A stretch of DNA of 36,989 bases, taken from positions 1-36,989 of the forward strand of contig JALFBL010000048.1 in NCBI GenBank assembly GCA_022773395.1, read 5' to 3'. The translations under genes and the position numbers were made by a program. Below the pieces are notes generated by a model. That model searched no databases and was not told the origin of the DNA. It saw only the letters and a list, made by a program, of their open reading frames with translations. Positions 31,760-36,989 of the stretch are shown one piece after another; the first letter of the stretch is position 1; each line of letters starts with the position of its first letter. This DNA comes from Prevotella sp. (GTDB taxonomy: Bacteria; Bacteroidota; Bacteroidia; Bacteroidales; Bacteroidaceae).

Positions 31760-33664
31760 CTAAACTGCCGTTATCTTTTCTATGCGGTTCACAATCGTCC
31801 GGTTGCTCTGTTTCACCGCCTTCAAGTCTCTTGATAAGCGGAGGCGGAACATCCACATTCTGATATAGAGCATGATACCTACAGGAACGATGATGGCAGC
31901 CACGACATTCATCCATCTGCGTTCAAACGGTCTTGTGTGTGCTTTGGTCGAAATCAGGGGGTAGTGATTCAGTTCCGTGACAATTACTTTGTCCCTTGAA
32001 TTAGACAAATCGTCAATTACATGCTCCATTTCGCCTGCAATGCGTTCAATCTCATGGTCAGGTTCATACTTGAAGAACACCCTGAGAATGTTGGGTGGTG
32101 AATATAGTTTGTGTTTTTGGGCATAGTCGGTCACTTCATCGTTGATACGCCTCAGCGTGTCTGCATCCTGCGTGTATGCAGGGTCGTTGATGGTAACTTC
32201 TTTAGAAAGAACATGTCTTTTCAGCCGGAGTCCCAGCAGTTTCATGAGGAAGTTGCGGTACAGATCGAAGTTGAACACCATGGAGTCCTTGTTCGCTTTG
32301 TAGGTGAAGAAGATGGCCATAGGAGCAAGTACGGCTGTGGATATGCTTTTGCCGAACCAAACAGCCCAGATGCCGTCTCTTGTCATTCGGTAGCCCGTAC
32401 TGTCGAAACTGTAGAAGACGATATACACCAATACGGAAACAATCATCGGAATACCCAGTCCACCTTTGCGAATGATGGCTCCCAAAGGTGCTCCGATAAA
32501 GAAGAAGAGCAGGCATGAGAGAGCCAAGGTGAATTTGTTGATGGCTTCAATGTTATGCATTCTGATGTTCCTGTCACCGTCGCTTGTCACCATCGCCTTG
32601 AATTCGAGGTCGTTCATGGTTTCCTGCACTTTTCCCAACGCTTGCGAAACTGCCCGTTGCTTGTTTTCAGGAGACAGTCGGTTGAAAATCGTGTCAATGT
32701 TCACGGCATTGGTCGCAGCCATCTTTGCAGCCCTGATCGAGTCGTTTTTCTTCAGCGAAACGGAAGCGAAATACACGTGTTGCGCATCGTTGTAGAAAGT
32801 CCGTCCTATGCTGTCGTATTGCTGGTTGATGGAGTCCACGTCGTGTCTGATTTGTTCAAGACTCTTGGTTTTTGCATTGTTTGACAGAGCCCCCGCATCC
32901 GCCATGTTGAAGTCCGCGTCAAAATCGAGCACAATCTTTTTCTGGGTGAAAGTTTCCCTGCGATAGGGAACGCTGGCATTTCCCGCAAAATCCTGGTTTT
33001 TCATGTTCTCAAACCATTCTCCGCTGTAGAGCGTCAGCACCAGGTGCTTCTTTTCCGCCGTGCTCTGTAGCATCCCCGAATCTGCGAGAATGATGGCCGC
33101 ATCCTCGAAACTGTCGGTCATGCGATAAATCATCATTCCGTACAGCATACCCGTTTTCATGTCCTTTTTCTGCACATAGAGGTTGGTGTTTGGGATTCCG
33201 TCGTAGAAAATGCCCTCAGGAATTTCCAGTTCAGGGCTCTTTTGTTTCATGGACAACAGCAACTGGGCTGAAGCCATGTGGGCGTTGGGGCCAATCACAT
33301 TCTGGAAATAGAACGACCCCAGCATAATGCATATCGAAATGAAAATCAGCGACCGGAAAGACTGCATCAAGGAAATGCCTGCCGCCTTGATGGCCGTCAG
33401 TTCGGAACTCTCGCCGAGATTGCCGAAGGTGATGAGCGAGGCCAGCAATATGGCCAGCGGGAGGGCTTGCGGCACCATGTAGAGACTCATGTACCAGAAA
33501 AATTTTGCGAGCACATCTATGGTGAGTCCTTTTCCTATGAGGTCGTCCACGTAGCGCCACAATACATTCATCATCAAGACAAACAGGCATACAAAAAAAG
33601 TTCCGAAGAATAGTAATCCGAACTGCCGTGCGATGAATATATCGAGTTTTTTTATTCTGAACAT
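31760..33664 (-). CDS. LptF/LptG-family permease (YjgP/YjgQ), long form
   Basis: A 634-residue inner-membrane permease of the LptF/LptG family, the membrane part of the ABC machine that lifts lipopolysaccharide out of the inner membrane. It begins MFRIKKLDIFIARQFGLLFF, typical of the family. Three helices come before residue 120, then a periplasmic beta-jellyroll region (about 130-370), then three helices including GAPLGAIIRKGGLGIPMIVS. About 150 residues follow the sixth helix (charged, cytoplasmic) with one more helix near 600, which makes the protein much longer than the 360 residues of E. coli. The start ATG 33664 is fixed by the -7 box at 33692-33699; the open frame runs 19 codons further upstream. 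Confidence 0.9.
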   Translation of the reverse strand: MFRIKKLDIFIARQFGLLFFGTFFVCLFVLMMNVLWRYVDDLIGKGLTIDVLAKFFWYMSLYMVPQALPLAILLASLITFGNLGESSELTAIKAAGISLMQSFRSLIFISICIMLGSFYFQNVIGPNAHMASAQLLLSMKQKSPELEIPEGIFYDGIPNTNLYVQKKDMKTGMLYGMMIYRMTDSFEDAAIILADSGMLQSTAEKKHLVLTLYSGEWFENMKNQDFAGNASVPYRRETFTQKKIVLDFDADFNMADAGALSNNAKTKSLEQIRHDVDSINQQYDSIGRTFYNDAQHVYFASVSLKKNDSIRAAKMAATNAVNIDTIFNRLSPENKQRAVSQALGKVQETMNDLEFKAMVTSDGDRNIRMHNIEAINKFTLALSCLLFFFIGAPLGAIIRKGGLGIPMIVSVLVYIVFYSFDSTGYRMTRDGIWAVWFGKSISTAVLAPMAIFFTYKANKDSMVFNFDLYRNFLMKLLGLRLKRHVLSKEVTINDPAYTQDADTLRRINDEVTDYAQKHKLYSPPNILRVFFKYEPDHEIERIAGEMEHVIDDLSNSRDKVIVTELNHYPLISTKAHTRPFERRWMNVVAAIIVPVGIMLYIRMWMFRLRLSRDLKAVKQSNRTIVNRIEKITAV

Positions 33665-33691
33665 GTTACGTTGCACAATCAATGCAGGATG

Positions 33692-33699
33692 CAAAGTTA
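33692..33699 (-). promoter_or_regulatory. -7 promoter box for the LptF/G-ribBA unit
   Basis: On the minus strand it reads TAACTTTG, 27 nt before ATG 33664. It excludes the upstream alternative start at 33721 for this transcript. Confidence 0.7.
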
Positions 33700-33759
33700 C
33701 GGCATTTCGTGTGAACTGCAAAATAAATCATCATTATTCTATATATAAAAGAATGGCAT

Positions 33760-33788
33760 CTGTGCGAAAACAAAGGCTTTTTGCACAG
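33760..33788 (-). terminator. Putative terminator of dxs
   Basis: CTGTGC and GCACAG (33760-33765, 33783-33788) extended by AAAA/TTTT, with one bulged G, form a 10-bp hairpin about 40 bp past the dxs stop. On the minus strand a CTTTTATATA run follows a few bases later, so termination is plausible but not certain. Confidence 0.45.
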
Positions 33789-33827
33789 GCACCATACAGC
33801 GACTTACGGATTATTAACCAATCCTTA

Positions 33828-35594
33828 CTAATCCTCACAAATTCTTACAACATCTTCCACTATCTGCGAAACGGTCAAGCGGTTAGCTTTCAGCAGCTCT
33901 CCCACGTCGTAGCGGTCTTCAAACTGCTTGCGCTCCCCGCGCACCAATACTTTCATGGAAGAATCGCCGTAGTATGCGGCAATCTTCTCGCCCCATCCAC
34001 CTTCAGCCTGTCCGTCTTCGAGCGTCACCACGAGCGAGTGGTCTTTCTTCAAGTCTTCCAATACCTCTTTGTCCAACGCCGTAATGATTCTGGGATTGAC
34101 CAAAGTGGCTTCGATGCCTTCTGCCTTGAGAGCGTCGCACACCTCACTGCTCAACTGGTAGTAAGTGCCCAGTCCCAGCACGGCAACCTTGCTGCCCTTG
34201 CGTGTGATTTCATATTTCGGCGCAGCCCAATCCACTCCTTCTGTCTTGGCATCCTTACGTGAAATCACGCCGTTGATAGGAACCCTAATGGCAACAGGAT
34301 GCTCACGATAGCACAGTGCCCAGTCCATCATCGCGAAGTATTCCTCACGACAAGAGGGTGCCATGTATATCAGATTGGGAATATTTGCCAGCAACGGAAT
34401 GTCGTAGAAGCAAGTGTGCGTAACGTCGTTCATGCTCTCTATTCCACCCCAGAACACTAACAGTAGAGCCGGATTGTCGTTGATGCAGAGGTCTTGCGAC
34501 AGTTGGTCGTAAGCGCGTTGCACGAATGTGCTGTACACGCCCCATACCGGTTTGCCCCCTCGCTTGGCGATGCCCGATGCCATGGCTGCGGCTGTTTCCT
34601 CGGCAATGCCCACGTCCACAAACTGCTTGCCTGCCCTGTCGCGGCGCGATTTCACGAATCCCATCACGGTAGGCGTGCCCGCCGTCATAGCCACAATTTC
34701 AGGCTGCACTTCCATTTTCTCCAACAGATATTCAGCCGTCAGCGAAGCATAATCCTCCCCGCCGTTTTCGTTTGCCGGTCGTTTGCCCGTTTCCAGATCG
34801 AAAGGAAAGCCCCAGTGCCATTGCTCCTTATTCTCCTCTGCAAACTTCAACCCCTTGCCTTTCAGTGTGTTGATATGTACCACGGTGGGGTGGTCGGCAT
34901 CCTTCACTTTCTGGAACGCCTCAATCAGTGCTGCCACGTCATTTCCCTTGTCCACATACAGGTAGTCCAATCCCATGGCACGGAAGAAGTTCAGTTCTGC
35001 CTTGCCATTTGTTTCGCGCAGCAGTTGCAAGTTCTTGTACAGACCGCCGTGGTTTTCGGCAATCGACATTTGGTTGTCGTTCACCACGATGATGAAATTG
35101 CTTTGCAGTTCAGAACCAGCCACGTTCAGGCCTTCCAATGCCTCGCCCCCACTGAGCGAGCCGTCACCAATCACGGCAATCACATTCTCCTTGCCGCCTG
35201 TCAGGTCACGTCCTTTCACCAGTCCGCACGCCAGACTCACTGATGTAGATGTGTGACCAATCACGAAATGGTCGTGGTCGCTTTCCGAAGGCTCGCTGTA
35301 GCCCGACACGTCGTCGTAATGCTCGGCATTCATGAACGCCTCCTTGCGCCCCGTCAGAATCTTGTGCGGATAACTTTGGTGCGACACGTCAAAAACTATT
35401 TTGTCTTCGGGCGAGTTGAAAACATAGTGCAGTGCCACCGTAGCCTCCACCATTCCGAGGTTCGGGCCGATGTGTCCACCGTGCTCGCTCACCTTTTTCA
35501 ACAAGTAGTGGCGCGTTTCGTCTGCCAAGATATTCAGTTCACTGATTTCTAATTTTTTGATGTCTTTCGGACCGTTGATTTTCTCTAAATACAT
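33828..35594 (-). CDS. dxs: 1-deoxy-D-xylulose-5-phosphate synthase (short form)
   Basis: A 588-residue thiamine-diphosphate enzyme that joins pyruvate and glyceraldehyde-3-phosphate, the first step of the MEP isoprenoid pathway and the source of precursors for thiamine and pyridoxal. The ThDP motif is GDGSLSGGEALEGLN followed by NDNQMS; SHQSYPHKILTGR and GHTSTSVSLACGL match the family's substrate-site stretches. The start is ATG 35594 (MYLEKINGPKD); the longer open frame to 35675 overlaps the next gene. It is about 30 residues shorter than E. coli Dxs, with differences in the middle region, so it may be a second, divergent Dxs of the genome; I cannot tell whether another copy exists. Confidence 0.88.
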   Translation of the reverse strand: MYLEKINGPKDIKKLEISELNILADETRHYLLKKVSEHGGHIGPNLGMVEATVALHYVFNSPEDKIVFDVSHQSYPHKILTGRKEAFMNAEHYDDVSGYSEPSESDHDHFVIGHTSTSVSLACGLVKGRDLTGGKENVIAVIGDGSLSGGEALEGLNVAGSELQSNFIIVVNDNQMSIAENHGGLYKNLQLLRETNGKAELNFFRAMGLDYLYVDKGNDVAALIEAFQKVKDADHPTVVHINTLKGKGLKFAEENKEQWHWGFPFDLETGKRPANENGGEDYASLTAEYLLEKMEVQPEIVAMTAGTPTVMGFVKSRRDRAGKQFVDVGIAEETAAAMASGIAKRGGKPVWGVYSTFVQRAYDQLSQDLCINDNPALLLVFWGGIESMNDVTHTCFYDIPLLANIPNLIYMAPSCREEYFAMMDWALCYREHPVAIRVPINGVISRKDAKTEGVDWAAPKYEITRKGSKVAVLGLGTYYQLSSEVCDALKAEGIEATLVNPRIITALDKEVLEDLKKDHSLVVTLEDGQAEGGWGEKIAAYYGDSSMKVLVRGERKQFEDRYDVGELLKANRLTVSQIVEDVVRICED

Positions 35595-35671
35595 TGTTCT
35601 GTTTTTTTTACTGTTTTTTCCCTTTTTACCAACACCTATATAGATATAGCCAACATGCGTTATGTGGCACA

Positions 35672-36802
35672 TCATTCGTCTTTTGCGTCCAGTCCCTCAT
35701 ACTGTTTGTCGCTTACGGCTTCCAGCCATTCATTGCTTGGAGCATTCCCTTCGTTAATGTGCAGCGCAATGTGTTGAAACCAAGAGTTTTTCGTTGCACC
35801 ATGCCAATGTTTCACTCCTACGGGAATTTCCACCACATCCCCCACTTTCAGCCTTTGTGCTGGTTTTCCCCATTCTTGGTACCAGCCCTCTCCGCCCACG
35901 CAAATCAATACTTGGCGCACGTCGTGGTGCACATGCCAATTGTTTCTGCAGCCAGGCTCAAAAGTAACGCTTGTCAAAGGAACGCTGCCCCCAACCAGTG
36001 GTGCCAGATAGCTGTTGCCTGTAAAATGCTTGGCGTATGCCGTATTAGGATCTCCCTTTGGGAAAGGCATTCCGCTGGACAGGATTTCCTCCTTCATCTT
36101 TTCTCCAAATGCTTTAGCAACCGCCCGTTTAGTCCTGTACGCCTCCTTTTCGTTCCCTTGTGCTGCAAGAATCGAGGGGATGGCTTTGATTTCTTCATCG
36201 GTCATGCCCATGTTTCTCGCCCCTTTCACGTGTGCCTCCAGTTGCGGAGCCAGTCCTTCTATAGCCGACAGGGCGCAAATGGTTGCCAGTTCCCTTTCAG
36301 CAAATGTCAGCACATCGCGTGCGAAAATATCGCCAAACAAGTGGGCTTTCAAATAATAGTCTTCGGCGGGGCAGAATCTGTAGTCAAACGGTTGCCCGCC
36401 ACCGAGCCGGGTCTGCACCCTTGCGCCCTCTTTCAGCGCATCGAAATCTTTGGACATTGAGGTCGCTTCTTTTCCTTCAATGCTTGTTTTCCCCTCCTTT
36501 TTTCTTGCTTCCAAAACCTTTTGCAGTGTGCCAAGCGCGTTCAGCGAACGTGGAAACCCCGTGTAGGCATATAAATGTGAAAACACTTCTTTCACTTCGT
36601 TCACCGTCACACCCCTGTCCAGGCTTTCGTGGATGGCGGTTTCGAGGCGGGGCAGGTTGCCCGAAGCCTCAAAGACGGAGAGCATCATGATGGCTTTTTG
36701 CTTGTCGCTCATTACCTCTTTCATTTTTCCTTTTGCTTTAGCGGATTGTGTCGCCATGGCCAAACAGAGGGCGATGCACAATAAAAAATTAATTTCTTTC
36801 AA
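35672..36802 (-). CDS. Exported carboxymuconolactone decarboxylase-cupin fusion protein
   Basis: A 376-residue protein when started at TTG 36802, which gives the signal peptide LKEINFLLCIALCLAMATQS with cleavage after AKA. An AAGGA site lies 5 bp upstream and the -7 box at 36827-36834 is about 25 nt upstream. The longer open frame from ATG 36862 would start ahead of that promoter. Two carboxymuconolactone-decarboxylase-like helical domains follow (about 30-100 and 130-215, the latter with AERELATICALSAIEGLAPQ), then a cupin (about 255-365) with metal ligands in NNWHVHHDVRQVL and KHWHGA. No CxxC of the AhpD type is present in either domain. Known relatives are poorly characterised; the reaction is unknown. 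It ends 77 bp before dxs. Confidence 0.83.
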   Translation of the reverse strand: MKEINFLLCIALCLAMATQSAKAKGKMKEVMSDKQKAIMMLSVFEASGNLPRLETAIHESLDRGVTVNEVKEVFSHLYAYTGFPRSLNALGTLQKVLEARKKEGKTSIEGKEATSMSKDFDALKEGARVQTRLGGGQPFDYRFCPAEDYYLKAHLFGDIFARDVLTFAERELATICALSAIEGLAPQLEAHVKGARNMGMTDEEIKAIPSILAAQGNEKEAYRTKRAVAKAFGEKMKEEILSSGMPFPKGDPNTAYAKHFTGNSYLAPLVGGSVPLTSVTFEPGCRNNWHVHHDVRQVLICVGGEGWYQEWGKPAQRLKVGDVVEIPVGVKHWHGATKNSWFQHIALHINEGNAPSNEWLEAVSDKQYEGLDAKDE

Positions 36803-36826
36803 AATGTCCTTGTTCTGTTTCCGATG

Positions 36827-36834
36827 CAAAATTA
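36827..36834 (-). promoter_or_regulatory. -7 promoter box for the CMD-cupin gene
   Basis: On the minus strand it reads TAATTTTG, a consensus box. Transcription would start near 36822, downstream of the ATG at 36862, which supports the TTG start. The remaining bases to the window end (36863-36989) show nothing recognisable. Confidence 0.65.
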
Positions 36835-36989
36835 CGAAGTTTTCCATAATGGCGTGTTTCAAATTCTCCGTAACCTAAAATCCGCAACTATCATCCAATA
36901 CACGATTAAGGGTAGATTTATGAGTCGTTAGTAGCAGCTTTCAGTAAAAAGCAACAGCACAACATCAATATGTAGCCACCATCCCCTTA

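Noticed and set aside
34494..35243. 249-codon plus-strand ORF
   Set aside because: Antisense to dxs and rich in His/Cys from reading the complement; no support.
35594..36460. 288-codon plus-strand ORF
   Set aside because: Antisense to the CMD-cupin gene, whose protein has clear domains; the shadow has no recognisable fold.

Overview
The window looks like chromosomal DNA of a Bacteroidales bacterium, most probably Prevotella or a close relative. The signs are: housekeeping -7 boxes of the form TAnnTTTG in front of many genes; a TonB energising operon with two ExbD genes plus a PstS-like and a TPR protein; a porin O/P; DUF4625 lipoproteins; an LptE/SecG gene order; a DUF2023 gene beside flavodoxin; and a subtilase with a C-terminus resembling a type IX secretion (T9SS) signal. 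Genus is inferred from these family signatures, not from a database search.

Left part, plus strand (1-9.4 kb): the 3' end of a TPR gene, an HU-like protein, a 29-residue basic small protein and RNase G (a likely operon with a strong hairpin before rng), then an integral membrane acyltransferase. An acyl-ACP thioesterase lies on the minus strand. Next is a nucleotide-loop assembly operon for cobalamin (cobU-cobT-cobS-cobC) that runs on into a hemolysin III-family membrane protein and ttcA.

Middle (9.8-22.7 kb): a sigma-54 activator without a receiver domain, an LptE-like lipoprotein, a conserved hypothetical and SecG form an envelope-biogenesis operon, followed by tRNA-His with its own promoter and terminator. 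Then comes a surface locus: a small Cys/His-rich membrane protein, a TonB-dependent receptor, two DUF4625 lipoproteins (one with tandem domains), an NlpE-like lipoprotein and a porin O/P. I infer that its first part acquires or senses a transition metal. A subtilisin-like protease with a putative T9SS tail, and a flavodoxin plus Cys-rich DUF2023 pair, follow.

Right part, minus strand (22.8-37 kb): a DNA methyltransferase pseudogene, truncated at an IS982-family element and also frameshifted; the ExbB-ExbD-ExbD-TonB-PstS-like-TPR operon, whose promoter carries a 14-bp perfect palindrome; an LptF/LptG permease with ribBA; dxs; and a carboxymuconolactone decarboxylase-cupin fusion protein that probably starts at TTG.

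The best candidates for under-described biology are the Cys/His protein-TonB receptor-DUF4625 locus, the flavodoxin-DUF2023 pair with a five-Cys tail, the apparently leaderless promoters, and the hairpin between the small basic ORF and rng. No CRISPR array, phage or conjugative module is visible.
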